From Leptospira kobayashii (GTDB taxonomy: Bacteria > Spirochaetota > Leptospiria > Leptospirales > Leptospiraceae): a stretch of 64,000 bases of DNA. Below, one piece after another: positions 37,670 to 48,559 of this stretch. Within the stretch, counting starts at the first letter, position 1. Each line of letters begins with the position of its first letter. The DNA lies in NCBI RefSeq assembly GCF_003114835.2, contig NZ_AP025028.1, positions 2,260,001-2,324,000 on the forward strand, in the 5' to 3' direction. The position numbers and the translations under genes were made by a program. The notes beneath the pieces are model-generated. The model was not told the DNA's origin. It saw nothing but the letters and a program-made list of their open reading frames with translations, and ran no database searches.

Positions 37670-39685
37670 ATGACAGAAAAAGAAGCCACATTGGGGCGAT
37701 GGCACAAAGAATTTTTTGAAAATATTCACTTATTTATGAAATCCGGCCTTTCGCAAGCAGAGGCAAAATCCATCTTAGAAGAGTTTTTAGTTCTTTCCCA
37801 AGCAACTCCCAAACCTCAGGTAATGGAGATTTTCCAGGAACCGGACAGATTGGAAGAAATCGGAGTCTACACCGACATCAAAAAGGAACCCAGAGATTTT
37901 ATGCTGAAATTTCTGGATCCGATCATGAAAAAGTTCACTGTAGAAGGGGCCGAAAACCTCAAATTATTGAACGGAGTCATCGGAAAATTCCCCGTCACCC
38001 TGATTTCCAACCACCTCAGCCATCTGGATGCACCTGCCATCTTTACCCTACTCTACAATACCGGCGAGGAAGGAAGAAAGATCGCGGAATCTTTGGTATT
38101 CATTGCAGGTCGTCTTGCTTTCGAACCGGACTTCACCCGACTCGGTCTTTATATGTTCGGGACACTTCTAGTATGTTCCAAAAAGGACATGGCGGACAAT
38201 CCTTCCCTATCGGATGTGATGACCAAAATCAATATGCGTGCTTTCCGACATTCTCAAAAACTTAAATCGGAAGGTAGAATCATCTCCATCTTCCCGGAAG
38301 GGACTCGTTCCAGAGACGGAAGATTGATGCCGTTTGTGGACACGGTATATCATTATGTAGCGAATCAAGTGATCCTTCCCATCTCTTTGGAAGGAACCGA
38401 TAAAATCCTTCCTATTGAAGGGTTATTATTCAATCAGGCGGTGGGAAAACTCGTTATCGGAAAACCGGTATTAGTCGGTGAATTAACAAGAAAGGAGATG
38501 GAACATTTTCCGTCACACATAGAACAAATTCAATTTCCGGGAGTCGGAGACAAAAAACAATTCATCATAGACAATCTAGCGCTTCTAGTAGGTTCCAATT
38601 TAAACAAACACAAACACGGAACATATCGCAATTTATACAAAGGAAACGGAAAATCAAATTCACTGATCAGCCTGCCGAAGACTCCGGAAGAAAATATAGT
38701 GATCATAGGTTCTTCCAATATGTCCGTTGCAGTTGCTTGCGTACTAGCCAATAAGAATGTAAAAGTAACAATCTATGATCCGAATTCGGAATTTGTGAAA
38801 CAAAGTAATGAGGAAAAAAGAGACGTTATACACTATCCGATTTACAAATTACCGCCAAACATAGATTTTTCGGATGACCCTTCCGTTTTCGAAAAAGCTA
38901 CTCTTTTCGTTCAGGGAACAAACCCTTGGGAATTCGATTCTATTTTTCCAAAGATCAAACCCTATCTTCAAAATAATAAATCCCCGATTGCCAATGTGAT
39001 CAAAGGATTCACAGGTTCGAAAAAAGGACTCATCTTGGAAGACCTTACCGATTTGTTGGGAATTGAAAGGGACAGATTGGCAGTGGTATCGGGAGCATGT
39101 TACCCTGATCAGATTATGGAAAGAAAGATTTCCGGATTTGAGGTTTCCGCTTCCAGCGATGCTCTCATCGAAAAGATACAATTACTTTTCAATACCAGTT
39201 ATGTTTTTACAAGACCCGCGATCAATCCTCACGATACGAAAGGAGTTCAGTTGGGCGGCGCCTTGAAAACAATCTACGCCGTAGCGATGGGACTCGTCGA
39301 AGGATACTTCAAACGGGAATTAGGTGGAAATGTGGACAATACTTTATTCCATCTTTCCAATCGTTTCTTCAATGAAATGGTATCTATCGGAGTGACTCTC
39401 GGAGGCGACCAAGCTACTTTCAACGGACTTTCGGGAATGACCGATTTTATGTTGGCTTGTTTCGGATCGGACACAAGAGACAGAAAGTACGGATATGATC
39501 TAGCTCATGGAACAAGGCCTGAAAAAATCACGAACGGTTTTTATGGACTGAAAGTTCTACCGAATTTGATTCATTTGGATGAGAAAAAACATCCTATCGT
39601 CGCATCTTCTTATAAGGCAGTGATTCAGAACGAGGATTTTGATAAAATCGCCGAGCTCCTCCAGTTGCAATTGGCTAGATTATAA
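37670..39685 (+). CDS. Glycerolipid acyltransferase fused to glycerol-3-phosphate dehydrogenase-like domain
   Basis: 671 residues in two parts. Residues about 80–310 are a PlsC/PlsB-type acyltransferase with NHLSHLDAP (His115, Asp120) and FPEGTRSRDG (208–217). Residues about 340–671 are GpsA-like: the catalytic Lys is Lys533 in GVQLGGALKTIYA and a further Lys is at 445. The Rossmann loop reads GSSNMS at 347–352 in place of the usual GxGxxG, so cofactor binding may be weakened. GpsA makes glycerol-3-phosphate and the acyltransferase uses it or its acylated form. No frameshift is visible. Whether the first domain acts on glycerol-3-phosphate or 1-acyl-glycerol-3-phosphate is open. Confidence 0.87.
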   Translation: MTEKEATLGRWHKEFFENIHLFMKSGLSQAEAKSILEEFLVLSQATPKPQVMEIFQEPDRLEEIGVYTDIKKEPRDFMLKFLDPIMKKFTVEGAENLKLLNGVIGKFPVTLISNHLSHLDAPAIFTLLYNTGEEGRKIAESLVFIAGRLAFEPDFTRLGLYMFGTLLVCSKKDMADNPSLSDVMTKINMRAFRHSQKLKSEGRIISIFPEGTRSRDGRLMPFVDTVYHYVANQVILPISLEGTDKILPIEGLLFNQAVGKLVIGKPVLVGELTRKEMEHFPSHIEQIQFPGVGDKKQFIIDNLALLVGSNLNKHKHGTYRNLYKGNGKSNSLISLPKTPEENIVIIGSSNMSVAVACVLANKNVKVTIYDPNSEFVKQSNEEKRDVIHYPIYKLPPNIDFSDDPSVFEKATLFVQGTNPWEFDSIFPKIKPYLQNNKSPIANVIKGFTGSKKGLILEDLTDLLGIERDRLAVVSGACYPDQIMERKISGFEVSASSDALIEKIQLLFNTSYVFTRPAINPHDTKGVQLGGALKTIYAVAMGLVEGYFKRELGGNVDNTLFHLSNRFFNEMVSIGVTLGGDQATFNGLSGMTDFMLACFGSDTRDRKYGYDLAHGTRPEKITNGFYGLKVLPNLIHLDEKKHPIVASSYKAVIQNEDFDKIAELLQLQLARL

Positions 39686-39720
39686 GGATTGTTCGGATTT
39701 ATATCACCGAAACGGGTGCA

Positions 39721-41535
39721 TTAGCCTTTCGGTAAAGAAACGCAAAACACTGTTTTTCCGGGGACGGAATGAAAAGTTATTTCGCCCCCGTGTTTTTCTT
39801 CTATTGATCGCCTAACAATTAGTAACCCGAGACCACTACCTTCTCCCAATGCTTTGGTAGTAAAGAAAGGATCGAATATTTTTTCTTTGATTTCATCCGG
39901 AATCCCAGGCCCGTCATCACAGACCCGTACCTTTACAACATCTTTCAGATTTTCCAATTCGATGGAGATATTGCCTTTGAACTGCATGGATTGAAGCGCA
40001 TTATAGATTAGGTTTGTCCAAACTTGAATCAGATCATCCGGAAAGGCTTTGATTTTAGGCCGGGAAGGAAAAGATGTTTTTACTTTTACCCCGTCTCTCA
40101 TTTGGTTATTATAAAGTGTTAATACGGTTTCGATCGTATCGACAATATCCGTTTCCTGTTTTCCCAAACTGGAATCCAATCGGGAATAACTTTTCAAAGA
40201 AAAAACGATTTTGGAAGTTCTTTCCACCGCCAATTGAATGGACTCGTGGTTTCTATTCATTTGCAATTCCACGAGCAAAATATCCAACATCTCTTTGAAT
40301 TTCAAATTTCCAAACAGATCGGAAAATTCCCCCACATAAGAATGAATCCCGAGGTCGAGAAGTCTATCCGCCCAATCATACGCTTTTTCATAACCCCAAT
40401 CCAAAAATGTAAGCTCTAGTTTTTTTTTGATTTTGCGCGAATCGGAAAATCCTAATGTAATCGGCTTATGAACAAATACTTTTGAAACGAACTCGCAACA
40501 TCTTTGTAAGTCGGTCTCGGAAAGACTTCCGAATATTTTTCGGAGTTCCATCAATCTATTTGCGATTTTGAGAGAATGGGATTGGATTTCCCCACTAAGA
40601 GCCGAGATTGCACCGAGAGGATTATTGATCTCATGAGCAACCCCTGCCACCAATTGTCCCAGTGCCGCCATTTTTTCAGAAAAAATCAATTGGTTTTGTG
40701 CTTTTTTCAAATCATCCAATGTTTCCGCAAGTTCTCGGGTTCTAGCGACTACGGCTTCCTCTAAAAACGCTTTCGCATTTTTCGAATCGGTAATATCAAT
40801 GAGTATGGCAAGTAATCTCGGTCTTCCATCCATTTGCAAAATCGCATTCCCTGAGATTACATGTTTCTCTGCTCCGGAGCTATGGTTGATGGATGCCTCA
40901 AGCCCGGTGGTCCATCCTTTTTTCAAAACTTCCGCAAGCAAGGTAGCTCTATCGATTTTTGTTTTCCAGATCCCCAACTCCAAAGAAGTTTTACCTATAA
41001 TTTCATTTCGGTTGAAGCCTACTAATGTTTCATATGCAGCATTTACGTCGATATATCTCCCCGTCTCCGCATCTGATAAGCTCACTGCGGCTGGGTTGAG
41101 CCGAAATATTCGTTCGAATAGATCCTTACTGAGCCGAAGCTCTTCCTGCAATTCGTAGTTCTTTTTTTCTTTGTCTTTTATTTCGGTAATGTCTTGACCG
41201 GTAGCAAGAATGTACTGCCCGTCTTCGATTAATTTTGCATTGAGGAGACTCGTATGAACAACTCCGTCTTTTGTTTCGAATTTAACTTCAAAATTATGAA
41301 CAAAACCCGCAGTAAATAGCTCATTTCGAATTCTTTCTCTATCTTCGGGATGATAATAGATACCAAGTTCCAAAGGAGTTTTACCTACGACTTCGTCTTC
41401 GGATCTTCCAATCCAGCTTAAAAATACATCATTGATATGAATATATCTTCCATCCAAGCTGGAAATGGTGGCCCCTATAGGACTTAACCGGAACACTTTT
41501 TCCCAAAGAGTGGATGGAAATTGTTGTAAGTCCAT
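39721..41535 (-). CDS. PAS-PAS sensor histidine kinase
   Basis: 604 residues, no membrane segment. Two PAS domains (about 10–125 and 140–255), a coiled stretch, then the H-box [20 protein letters not shown] with His near 301, and an ATPase domain with [10 protein letters not shown] near 508, CDDGPGIP and [11 protein letters not shown]. About 200 residues separate the H-box from the N-box, roughly 100 more than usual. No response regulator is adjacent. It has a promoter at 41551–41579 just after the rplQ terminator. Confidence 0.92.
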   Translation of the reverse strand: MDLQQFPSTLWEKVFRLSPIGATISSLDGRYIHINDVFLSWIGRSEDEVVGKTPLELGIYYHPEDRERIRNELFTAGFVHNFEVKFETKDGVVHTSLLNAKLIEDGQYILATGQDITEIKDKEKKNYELQEELRLSKDLFERIFRLNPAAVSLSDAETGRYIDVNAAYETLVGFNRNEIIGKTSLELGIWKTKIDRATLLAEVLKKGWTTGLEASINHSSGAEKHVISGNAILQMDGRPRLLAILIDITDSKNAKAFLEEAVVARTRELAETLDDLKKAQNQLIFSEKMAALGQLVAGVAHEINNPLGAISALSGEIQSHSLKIANRLMELRKIFGSLSETDLQRCCEFVSKVFVHKPITLGFSDSRKIKKKLELTFLDWGYEKAYDWADRLLDLGIHSYVGEFSDLFGNLKFKEMLDILLVELQMNRNHESIQLAVERTSKIVFSLKSYSRLDSSLGKQETDIVDTIETVLTLYNNQMRDGVKVKTSFPSRPKIKAFPDDLIQVWTNLIYNALQSMQFKGNISIELENLKDVVKVRVCDDGPGIPDEIKEKIFDPFFTTKALGEGSGLGLLIVRRSIEEKHGGEITFHSVPGKTVFCVSLPKG

Positions 41536-41550
41536 AGGTTAGTGTGCCAA

Positions 41551-41579
41551 AATTTATTGACTAAGCTGTTATGTGGCAA
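41551..41579 (-). promoter_or_regulatory. Promoter of the histidine kinase gene
   Basis: On the minus strand TTGCCA (41579–41574), 17 bases, then TAAATT (41556–41551), 16 bases before the kinase ATG. It starts directly after the rplQ terminator, so the kinase is separately transcribed. Confidence 0.45.
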
Positions 41580-41580
41580 G

Positions 41581-41611
41581 AAAAAAAAAGTCCGCTAAAG
41601 TGCGGACTTTT
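41581..41611 (-). terminator. Rho-independent terminator of the alpha operon
   Basis: Arms 41586–41595 and 41602–41611 form a 10-bp stem (AAAAGTCCGC core on the minus strand), followed by a run of T on the minus strand. It ends the long ribosomal protein transcript 31 bases after rplQ. Confidence 0.9.
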
Positions 41612-41641
41612 CTTAAAAACAAAATGGATAAGATATTAAGC

Positions 41642-42160
41642 TTATTTCGCTTTTTTCTCTTTCTTTTCCTTTTTAGGTTTTGCATCTGCTTTCGCTTTTG
41701 GAGCGGCAGCCTTTGCACGTTTAGCAGCTCTTTCTTCTTTCAGCTCATCCGCAGTTTTGCGTTCTACTAATTCAAGAATTGCCATTTCCGTGTTGTCGGA
41801 TTGGCGATTCACAAGGCGAACGATTCTAGTGTATCCGCCGAGACGAGTTGCGTATCTATTGGAAAGATCTTCAAGAAGTTTGTTCACGATCTCTTGGCTA
41901 CCTAAGTGACTGTAGAGATAACGAGTGTTGTGTAGAATTTTTTCTGCTTTTTGTTTCTCATCAAGAGTCCCTAAAGCAGAATCCAAATTTCTTTTCGCAC
42001 GGGAAATCATTCTCTCCGCATAAGAACGAGCAACTTTCAATTTTGCAACTGAGGACTCGATTCTCTCATAACGAAAGAGTGAGATTACCATATTTTGGAT
42101 CATTGCTTTTCTATGATCCGCTGATCTGTTTAATTGGCTTACTTTATTACGTTTTCTCAT
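41642..42160 (-). CDS. rplQ: 50S ribosomal protein L17
   Basis: 172 residues. The core (1–about 120) is normal L17 ([39 protein letters not shown]). A further tail of about 45 residues is very rich in Lys and Ala ([20 protein letters not shown]). L17 sits near the peptide exit tunnel. Last gene of the alpha operon, 1 base after rpoA. Confidence 0.97.
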   Translation of the reverse strand: MRKRNKVSQLNRSADHRKAMIQNMVISLFRYERIESSVAKLKVARSYAERMISRAKRNLDSALGTLDEKQKAEKILHNTRYLYSHLGSQEIVNKLLEDLSNRYATRLGGYTRIVRLVNRQSDNTEMAILELVERKTADELKEERAAKRAKAAAPKAKADAKPKKEKKEKKAK

Positions 42161-42161
42161 T

Positions 42162-43139
42162 TTAAAAATCTCTCATTCCGAAAGACAAACCAAGCGATTG
42201 TAGTTTGATCTTTAATTCTTGCAAACTCTGTTCACTAAAATGTTTGGATTTCGTCATTTCCTCTTCACTGCGTTTCACAAGCTCACCGATAAAATCGATT
42301 TCAAGGCTTCGCAAAACGTTCGTTGCGCGAACGGATAATTCCAATTCTTCCACATGTTTAGAAAGGGATGCTTTTAATTTTTCGTCAGCTTCATCCAACT
42401 CTTCTTCTTCTTCTTCGATTTCTTCTTCAAAGTTGATGAATACGGTTAAATGATCTTTTAAAATTTTCGCAGCTTGAGCTACCGCGTCTTCGGGAGATAC
42501 GGAACCGTCTGTCCAAACTTCTAAAGTTAATTTCTCATAATCGGATCTTTGCGCTACACGAGTTTCAGACACTTCAAAAAGAACTTTTTGAATCGGTGAA
42601 AAGATAGAGTCGATAGGAATCGTTCCCAAAACTTCGATATCTTTCTTTTTGTCTTCTGCAGGAACATATCCTCTTCCTCTTTGGATTTCCAAATCAAGGA
42701 TAAGATTTGCGTCTTCGTTCAAAGTAGCAATATGAAGATCCGGGTTCATGATTTCTATGGAAGAATCAATCGCCAAATCCCCGGCGCGGAAATATCCAGC
42801 ACCTTTCAATTCAATATGAATGACTTTGCTTGCTTCTTTGTCCTCAGGCTCGTATTTGATACGAACTTGTTTGAGGTTGAGGATGATACGAGTTACGTCT
42901 TCCGCAACTCCCTCAATATAAGCAAACTCATGAGTCACACCTTCGATTCGGATTGCGGAAATAGCCGCTCCCTCGATCGAAGACATAAGAGTTCTTCTTA
43001 AAGAATTCCCTATGGTTGTACCAATCCCTCTTTCGAAAGGCTCGGCTACAAACTTACCATAATTAGGAGTATTCACATCAGTAGTGAATTCGATTTTTTT
43101 CGGTCTTTTAAAACCTTTTAGTAAATTCTTTGGGGACAA
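42162..43139 (-). CDS. rpoA: RNA polymerase subunit alpha
   Basis: 325 residues. N-terminal dimerisation domain up to about 230 ([19 protein letters not shown]), then an acidic linker ([17 protein letters not shown]) and an alpha-CTD with [22 protein letters not shown] and [13 protein letters not shown]. The linker is more acidic than in most bacteria. Lies between rpsD (31 bases) and rplQ, as in the classic alpha operon. Confidence 0.98.
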   Translation of the reverse strand: MSPKNLLKGFKRPKKIEFTTDVNTPNYGKFVAEPFERGIGTTIGNSLRRTLMSSIEGAAISAIRIEGVTHEFAYIEGVAEDVTRIILNLKQVRIKYEPEDKEASKVIHIELKGAGYFRAGDLAIDSSIEIMNPDLHIATLNEDANLILDLEIQRGRGYVPAEDKKKDIEVLGTIPIDSIFSPIQKVLFEVSETRVAQRSDYEKLTLEVWTDGSVSPEDAVAQAAKILKDHLTVFINFEEEIEEEEEELDEADEKLKASLSKHVEELELSVRATNVLRSLEIDFIGELVKRSEEEMTKSKHFSEQSLQELKIKLQSLGLSFGMRDF

Positions 43140-43170
43140 TGTCGTATCCTTCTTCTCTAGATTCGTTAGC

Positions 43171-43803
43171 TTACTTAGAGTACAACTCTACGATTACCTG
43201 TTCTTTAACTGGGATATCGATATGATCTCTTGTTGGAAGAGATAAAATTTCCCCAGAGAACTGTGCATAATCAACCGAAACCCAAGATGCAGTTCTGTTG
43301 ATTGCTTGCGCCAATCTGATATTTTCTTCAATGAAAGTGGATTTTTGAAATTTTTCTCGAATTTCAACCTTATCGCCAATATTCACTCTGTAAGAAGGAA
43401 TATCTACGCGAATTCCATTTACCATAACATGTCTGTGAGCGACAAAGTTACGCGCTTGTCTTCTAGTTACCGCATAACCCATACGATAAAGAACATTGTC
43501 CAATCTTCTTTCGAGGAATTGGAGTAAGTTTTCACCAGGAATCCCCGGAGTATGAGAAGCTTCTTCGAAATAACGACGGAATTGTTTTTCTAAAACTCCG
43601 TACGCTCTTTTTACTTTTTGTTTCTCACGAAGTTGCGCACCGTATTCAGTTATCTTTCCTTTTTTCTTAGGAGGTAAACCCGGTGGGTATTTTCTTTTTT
43701 CTAATGATGATTTCTCTTTGTGAAGAGTGTGACTGTTTTTAAGAAAGAGGTTTAAGCCCTCTCTTCTCATTAACTTTACAACTGGTCCTCTATAACGTGC
43801 CAT
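43171..43803 (-). CDS. rpsD: 30S ribosomal protein S4
   Basis: 210 residues, ATG start. S4 RNA-binding domain at about 98–160 ([35 protein letters not shown]). The N-terminal part lacks the CxxC zinc motif, so it is the Cys-free form. A primary 16S-binding assembly protein. Confidence 0.98.
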   Translation of the reverse strand: MARYRGPVVKLMRREGLNLFLKNSHTLHKEKSSLEKRKYPPGLPPKKKGKITEYGAQLREKQKVKRAYGVLEKQFRRYFEEASHTPGIPGENLLQFLERRLDNVLYRMGYAVTRRQARNFVAHRHVMVNGIRVDIPSYRVNIGDKVEIREKFQKSTFIEENIRLAQAINRTASWVSVDYAQFSGEILSLPTRDHIDIPVKEQVIVELYSK

Positions 43804-43823
43804 ATGTCTTCCTTATCCCCTTA

Positions 43824-44237
43824 CTAAACTCTTCTTCTCTTACGTGGACGGCATCCATTGTGTGGAAGAGGGGTAACATCTTTAATCAATTTAATGAGTA
43901 GACCTTTTGTTGTAAGGGAACGAATCGCAGATTCTCTTCCAATACCAGGTCCTGAAACCATAACGTCTACTTCGGAAAGTCCGGCAGCTTCAATTGCTTT
44001 CTCTGCCGCACTTGTTGCAGCAATTTGAGCTGCATAAGGGGTGGATTTTTTAGAACCACGGAACCCCATCATTCCGGAAGAAGACCAGGAAAGAACATTC
44101 CCCGCCATATCCGTAATAGATACGATGGTATTGTTAAAGGAAGCTTGAATATAAACCTTTCCTCTCGGAACGTTTTTCTTTTCCTTTTTTTTGACTTTCT
44201 TGGTATCTTTTTTGCCTTTTGCTTCTTTCTCAGCCAT
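43824..44237 (-). CDS. rpsK: 30S ribosomal protein S11
   Basis: 137 residues. Core [34 protein letters not shown] and the end [14 protein letters not shown] are standard. The first 24 residues are an extra Lys-rich head ([13 protein letters not shown]). Located between rpsM (11 bases) and rpsD. Confidence 0.98.
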   Translation of the reverse strand: MAEKEAKGKKDTKKVKKKEKKNVPRGKVYIQASFNNTIVSITDMAGNVLSWSSSGMMGFRGSKKSTPYAAQIAATSAAEKAIEAAGLSEVDVMVSGPGIGRESAIRSLTTKGLLIKLIKDVTPLPHNGCRPRKRRRV

Positions 44238-44248
44238 GAATGATTCCT

Positions 44249-44629
44249 CTATTTACCTGGAGCTTTTTTCTTATTCGCTACTGTCTTTTTAATACCTTTT
44301 CTGGTACGGGCGTTTGTGCGTGTTCTTTGCCCATTGACAGGAAGTCCTCTTCTATGACGAAGACCTCTATAACAACCAACATCCATCAATCGTTTGATGT
44401 TCAGGTTTACTTCGGAGCGAAGGTCCCCTTCTACTTGGTATCCTTCTTCAATAACCCGACGGATCGCGGCTTCATGTTCGTCCGTTAGATCTTTTACTCT
44501 AATGCTTTCATCGATCCCTGCTTTTTTAAGGATCTCTTGAGAAGACGTCTTACCTATTCCGAAGACATAAGTGAGACCGATCACAATTCTTTTGTTTGAT
44601 GGTAAATCAACACCCGCGATACGTGCCAT
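44249..44629 (-). CDS. rpsM: 30S ribosomal protein S13
   Basis: 126 residues: [22 protein letters not shown] and the end [18 protein letters not shown]. Contacts the A-site head region and L5. Follows rpmJ by 6 bases. Confidence 0.98.
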   Translation of the reverse strand: MARIAGVDLPSNKRIVIGLTYVFGIGKTSSQEILKKAGIDESIRVKDLTDEHEAAIRRVIEEGYQVEGDLRSEVNLNIKRLMDVGCYRGLRHRRGLPVNGQRTRTNARTRKGIKKTVANKKKAPGK

Positions 44630-44635
44630 ATATTC

Positions 44636-44749
44636 TTATCTTTGCCTTTGTTTGTGTTTTGGGTTTGTGCAGATCACTCGGATCACACCTTTTCTGCGAA
44701 TGACTTTGCATTCAGGACAGATTTTTTTTACTGATGCTCTAACTTTCAT
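44636..44749 (-). CDS. rpmJ: 50S ribosomal protein L36
   Basis: 37 residues, found by reading the gap. [19 protein letters not shown], then [16 protein letters not shown], with Cys11, Cys14, Cys27 and His32 as zinc ligands. It is the zinc-type L36. 8 bases after infA. Confidence 0.95.
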   Translation of the reverse strand: MKVRASVKKICPECKVIRRKGVIRVICTNPKHKQRQR

Positions 44750-44757
44750 TTTCTTTC

Positions 44758-44976
44758 CTATTTCTTTCTGTAGGTAATTCGACCTTTGGTTAAATCATAC
44801 GGAGAAAGTTCCACTGTAACTTTATCACCTGGAAGAATCCGAATATAGTGCATTCTCATCTTACCGGAGATATGCGCTAATACCTTGTGACCATTTTCCA
44901 ACTCTACACGAAACATAGCGTTCGGTAGTGGCTCCAAAACGGTTCCATCAATGGTTATTGCTTCTTCCTTTGCCAG
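44758..44976 (-). CDS. infA: Translation initiation factor IF-1, probable CTG start
   Basis: 72 residues, found by reading the gap between adk and rpmJ. After the first residue the sequence [20 protein letters not shown], then [20 protein letters not shown] and [20 protein letters not shown], is IF-1 from end to end. The position of the initiator Met is occupied by CTG (44976–44974); no in-frame ATG, GTG or TTG precedes it before the in-frame TAA. AGGAG stands 7 bases ahead of the CTG. The adk stop is 10 bases upstream. The first internal ATG would remove 20 residues of the OB fold. A sequencing error is a possible alternative. Confidence 0.9.
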   Translation of the reverse strand: MAKEEAITIDGTVLEPLPNAMFRVELENGHKVLAHISGKMRMHYIRILPGDKVTVELSPYDLTKGRITYRKK

Positions 44977-44986
44977 GGTGATTCTC

Positions 44987-45550
44987 CTATTGAATCGATT
45001 TTAAAATAGAATCGGTGATTTGTTCCATACTTCCCAAGCCATTGATCTGCCGAAGGATACCTGTTCCCTTGTAAAAATCGATCAGGGGCAGAGTCTTTGT
45101 GTTGTAAGTATGCAGACGGTTTTTGATGGTCTCTTCGTTGTCATCCGAGCGTCCTTCTTTGATCGCTCTACCTAGCAACCGTTTCACCAATTCTTCATCG
45201 GGAACGTCTAGGTTGACAACGGAGTCGAGCTCCATATGAAGCTCTTTGAGGATTTCCGAGAGAGCCTTTGCTTGCTCCACCGTCCTAGGAAATCCATCCA
45301 GTATGAATCCATTCGCACAATCGGACTCGACTAAACGATCCCGAATGATGCCTATAACGACAGCATCTGGAACGAGGTCTCCCGCGTCCATATATTTTTT
45401 TGCTTCTACACCCATAGCAGTGCCATTTTTTACAGCACTTCTAAGAATATCACCGGTGGAGATTTGGGGAATTTTAAACTTTTCTTTAACGATATCTGCT
45501 TGGGTACCTTTTCCAGCTCCTGGAGGTCCCATAAAGATGAGTCTCTTCAT
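44987..45550 (-). CDS. adk: Adenylate kinase
   Basis: 187 residues, short form without the LID zinc insert. [11 protein letters not shown] at 5–15 is the P-loop, [11 protein letters not shown] and [12 protein letters not shown] follow. Regenerates ADP from AMP and ATP. Two bases after secY; ends 10 bases ahead of infA. The map gene often found here is absent. Confidence 0.97.
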   Translation of the reverse strand: MKRLIFMGPPGAGKGTQADIVKEKFKIPQISTGDILRSAVKNGTAMGVEAKKYMDAGDLVPDAVVIGIIRDRLVESDCANGFILDGFPRTVEQAKALSEILKELHMELDSVVNLDVPDEELVKRLLGRAIKEGRSDDNEETIKNRLHTYNTKTLPLIDFYKGTGILRQINGLGSMEQITDSILKSIQ

Positions 45551-45552
45551 TA

Positions 45553-46932
45553 CTATGCCCTACCCTTAATCTTGGTCTTTTTCATGAATCCTTCATAATT
45601 TCTCATCAGAAGTTGGGCTTCAATTTGTTTCAATGTTTCCAAAGCCACACCCACCATAATGAGAAGCGAAGTTCCCCCAAAAGTATATACAAGAGTTCCC
45701 CCACCTGTGTTTGAACCTAGGTTGAGAAACTTGATAATCAAATAGGGAGCAAGAGCAAGACCCGCGAGAAATAACGCGCCGGGTAGAGTGATCCGATTTA
45801 ATATCTTTTCAATCATTTCTTTTGTTTGCGATCCAGGGCGAACACCCGGGATAAACCCGCCGTATTTCTTTAGATTGTCAGCTAACTCTTGTGGGTTGAA
45901 CTGAATCGCAGTATAGAAATATGCGAAGAAAATAATGAGAGATGTATAAATAACAAAGTAAAATAGAGCATGATACCAGATCTGAGAGAAAGGATTGAAA
46001 TAATCCATAATCACAGCCCAGCCAGCCCACTGACCGCCCTTAGACGACAACCATTGAATGATGGTTTGAGGAAACAGAATCAAAGATGATGCGAAGATAA
46101 TCGGCATTACGTTGGCACTGTTTACTTTGAAAGGAATGGATTGGCTACGCGCCTGCACCATCTTTCTTCCTACCATTTGTTTTCCGTAATTCAACGGAAC
46201 TCGTCTCACACCTTGTGTAAGGATTACAGTAAGAGCGATAAGTAGTATAAAAATAATCAAAAGAATCAATACGGAAAGAGCATCCGAAGTATCGGAAGTA
46301 AACATAGAGATAAGTGCTTCCGGCATACGACCGATGATACCTGCGAAGATAATCAGGGAAATCCCGTTACCGATCCCACGTTCTGTAATCTGCTCACCTA
46401 ACCAAATCAAAAGCACTGTTCCTGTTGTAATGGAAAGCATTGCTAAAGGTAGGAAATAAGCTTCTACGGAAGGGTTAATCAAACCAGGATATTTTGCAGG
46501 AGAATTTCCCGATCCTGTAGACCAGGAATTGGCAAGCTGAATCACTGCAAGTGACTGAACCGCACATAAAATCAAAGTTCCGTACTTAGTGTACTGTTGG
46601 ATTTTCTTTCTTCCCTCTTCTCCTTCCTTTTGCATTTTTTGCAAAGAAGGAATGAGAACCATCACAAGTTGCATGATGATGGAAGAAGAAATATAAGGCA
46701 TAATCCCAAGAGCAAAAATAGAAAATTTGAGAAGAGCACCACCTGCAAACAAATCCACCATCCCAAGAAAACCTTCACTTGGATCTGCTGTGATTCCTGT
46801 AACGATCAAACTATTGATTCCAGGGATAGTAACGTGAGTACCCATCCTGAAAAGTAGTAACATACCGATTGTAAAAAAAATCTTGGAGCGTAGTTCAGGA
46901 ATTCTAAAGATGTTTGCTATTGTTTGAAACAT
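45553..46932 (-). CDS. secY: Protein translocase subunit SecY
   Basis: 459 residues with ten membrane segments. [13 protein letters not shown] near 30, [15 protein letters not shown] near 75 and [15 protein letters not shown] in the cytoplasmic loop. Forms the protein export channel. Three bases after rplO. Confidence 0.98.
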   Translation of the reverse strand: MFQTIANIFRIPELRSKIFFTIGMLLLFRMGTHVTIPGINSLIVTGITADPSEGFLGMVDLFAGGALLKFSIFALGIMPYISSSIIMQLVMVLIPSLQKMQKEGEEGRKKIQQYTKYGTLILCAVQSLAVIQLANSWSTGSGNSPAKYPGLINPSVEAYFLPLAMLSITTGTVLLIWLGEQITERGIGNGISLIIFAGIIGRMPEALISMFTSDTSDALSVLILLIIFILLIALTVILTQGVRRVPLNYGKQMVGRKMVQARSQSIPFKVNSANVMPIIFASSLILFPQTIIQWLSSKGGQWAGWAVIMDYFNPFSQIWYHALFYFVIYTSLIIFFAYFYTAIQFNPQELADNLKKYGGFIPGVRPGSQTKEMIEKILNRITLPGALFLAGLALAPYLIIKFLNLGSNTGGGTLVYTFGGTSLLIMVGVALETLKQIEAQLLMRNYEGFMKKTKIKGRA

Positions 46933-46935
46933 TGG

Positions 46936-47475
46936 TTATGCTTTTTTCTTCTCTTCTTTTTTCTTTTCACGAATCACAACTTTTCCACCGGCTTTTTCAA
47001 TCTTCGCTTTCGCGGATTCTGAAAAACCGTCAGCAGTAATAGTGATCGACGCAGTGATTTCTCCCGTTCCTAAAACTTTGATCAGGTCGGTTTCACTTTT
47101 GATCAAATTTTTTGCTTTTAGGACAGAAGGAGTCACTTCACCGGAAAGACCCGCTTTTGTTAAAGCAAGTAGGTTAACCGGTTGAAATTCTTCTTTGAAA
47201 ATATTTGTAAATCCGCGTTTCGGCAAACGTTTGTGAAGTGGCATCTGACCACCCTCAAACCCTCGTTTCATGGAGGCAGCACGTGCTCTTTGTCCTTTCG
47301 AACCACGGGCAGATGTTTTACCAAGTCCGGAACCCGGACCTTGACCTACTCTTTTCTTGGAGGTTTTAGCACCTTTTGGGATCGGGATTAGGTTTTTATT
47401 TCCTAAAGAAGTGGATTTTTTAGCTCTTTTTTTGCCAAATCCTCTTCCTTGTTCAATTTTTTCTGTTTGAGCCAT
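46936..47475 (-). CDS. rplO: 50S ribosomal protein L15
   Basis: 179 residues, longer than the typical 145. Core KRVGQGPGSGLGKTSARGSK and GFEGGQMPLHKRLPKRGFTN. An N-terminal extension of about 25 residues and a Lys/Glu-rich end (REKKKEEKKKA) account for the length. Five bases after rpmD. Confidence 0.97.
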   Translation of the reverse strand: MAQTEKIEQGRGFGKKRAKKSTSLGNKNLIPIPKGAKTSKKRVGQGPGSGLGKTSARGSKGQRARAASMKRGFEGGQMPLHKRLPKRGFTNIFKEEFQPVNLLALTKAGLSGEVTPSVLKAKNLIKSETDLIKVLGTGEITASITITADGFSESAKAKIEKAGGKVVIREKKKEEKKKA

Positions 47476-47480
47476 TTCAA

Positions 47481-47660
47481 TTATACCTTATCTACTTTCA
47501 GTAGGTATCCTACCTGACGAAGCATTCCCTTCAATTGAGGAGTTACTTTGTGCTTTCTGGTTTGGCCTTTTTTCTTAAGACCGAGAGCGATCAAAGTTTT
47601 TTTGTGCATCGGAATGATACCGATAGAACTTTTTTCTTGGGTTACCAATACTTCTTCCAT
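47481..47660 (-). CDS. rpmD: 50S ribosomal protein L30
   Basis: 59 residues, found by reading the gap. [20 protein letters not shown], then [18 protein letters not shown] and [12 protein letters not shown] are the L30 pattern. Located between rpsE and rplO as usual. Confidence 0.95.
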   Translation of the reverse strand: MEEVLVTQEKSSIGIIPMHKKTLIALGLKKKGQTRKHKVTPQLKGMLRQVGYLLKVDKV

Positions 47661-47673
47661 ATCAATCTTTCCT

Positions 47674-48180
47674 TTATAGATCTTGACCGAACAAGTGTTT
47701 TAGGCTCACACCACGACGTTTTACCGCCATAGAAGGAGTTTCCAATTGTTGGAGTGCATCCATAGTCGCCTTAACAATATTCATCGGATTTGAGGATCCC
47801 CAGGATTTTGTAAGAACATCTTGGATCCCCGCTCTTTCCAATACGGAACGAACGGAAGCTCCTGCAATGATTCCTGTTCCCGGAGTCGCCGGTTTCAAAA
47901 TCACTCGGGCCGATTTAAAACTACCGATCGCATCGTGTGGAACGGTATGTCCGATGTAATGAATGGATTTTAAATTCTTTTTAGCGGATTCGATCGATTT
48001 ACGAATCGCATCCGGAACTTCGTTAGCTTTTCCGAATCCGATTCCTACTTTTCCTTTGGAATCCCCTACTACAGAAAGTGCGTTGAAGGAGAAACGACGT
48101 CCCCCTTTCACTACTTTTGCAACACGGTCGATCTTTACTACTTTCTCAGTAAATTCTTTTGTTTCTTCTTCTAGGATCAT
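47674..48180 (-). CDS. rpsE: 30S ribosomal protein S5
   Basis: 168 residues from ATG 48180, one base after the rplR stop; GGAG precedes it inside rplR. Core [34 protein letters not shown] and [18 protein letters not shown] longer start would overlap rplR and is not needed. S5 acts in decoding accuracy. Confidence 0.97.
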   Translation of the reverse strand: MILEEETKEFTEKVVKIDRVAKVVKGGRRFSFNALSVVGDSKGKVGIGFGKANEVPDAIRKSIESAKKNLKSIHYIGHTVPHDAIGSFKSARVILKPATPGTGIIAGASVRSVLERAGIQDVLTKSWGSSNPMNIVKATMDALQQLETPSMAVKRRGVSLKHLFGQDL

Positions 48181-48181
48181 A

Positions 48182-48550
48182 TTAGAACTCCAAACCACCT
48201 TCACGAGCGGAATCTGCGAAGGCAGCGATACGACCGTGGTAAACCATACCAGAACGATCCAAAACTACCTGAGAAACCCCGGCGGTTTTAGCTTTTTCTG
48301 CGATCAGTTTTCCCAATTGCACTGCTGCGGCTTTGCTCTTTTTAGAATTTTCATGTTTCGGAAAATCCTTACTTTGTGTAGTAACAAAAGCGACTGTAAC
48401 ACCTTTGGTGTCATCAATCACTTGAGCAGTCAGATAACGATTGGATTTGTTAAAAACCAAACGAGGACGACCAGAGTTTGCTTGTAGTTTATAACGTACT
48501 CTTTCTGCCCGTCTTTCTCTTTTAATGTATTTTGCTGTCTTGTTAATCAT
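48182..48550 (-). CDS. rplR: 50S ribosomal protein L18
   Basis: 122 residues: [27 protein letters not shown]-like strand, and [19 protein letters not shown] at the end. Binds 5S rRNA. Nine bases after rplF. Confidence 0.97.
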   Translation of the reverse strand: MINKTAKYIKRERRAERVRYKLQANSGRPRLVFNKSNRYLTAQVIDDTKGVTVAFVTTQSKDFPKHENSKKSKAAAVQLGKLIAEKAKTAGVSQVVLDRSGMVYHGRIAAFADSAREGGLEF

Positions 48551-48559
48551 AACGACTTA

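Noticed and set aside
42205..42453. Plus-strand Ser-rich frame over rpoA
   Set aside because: Shadow of the acidic alpha linker, no homology.
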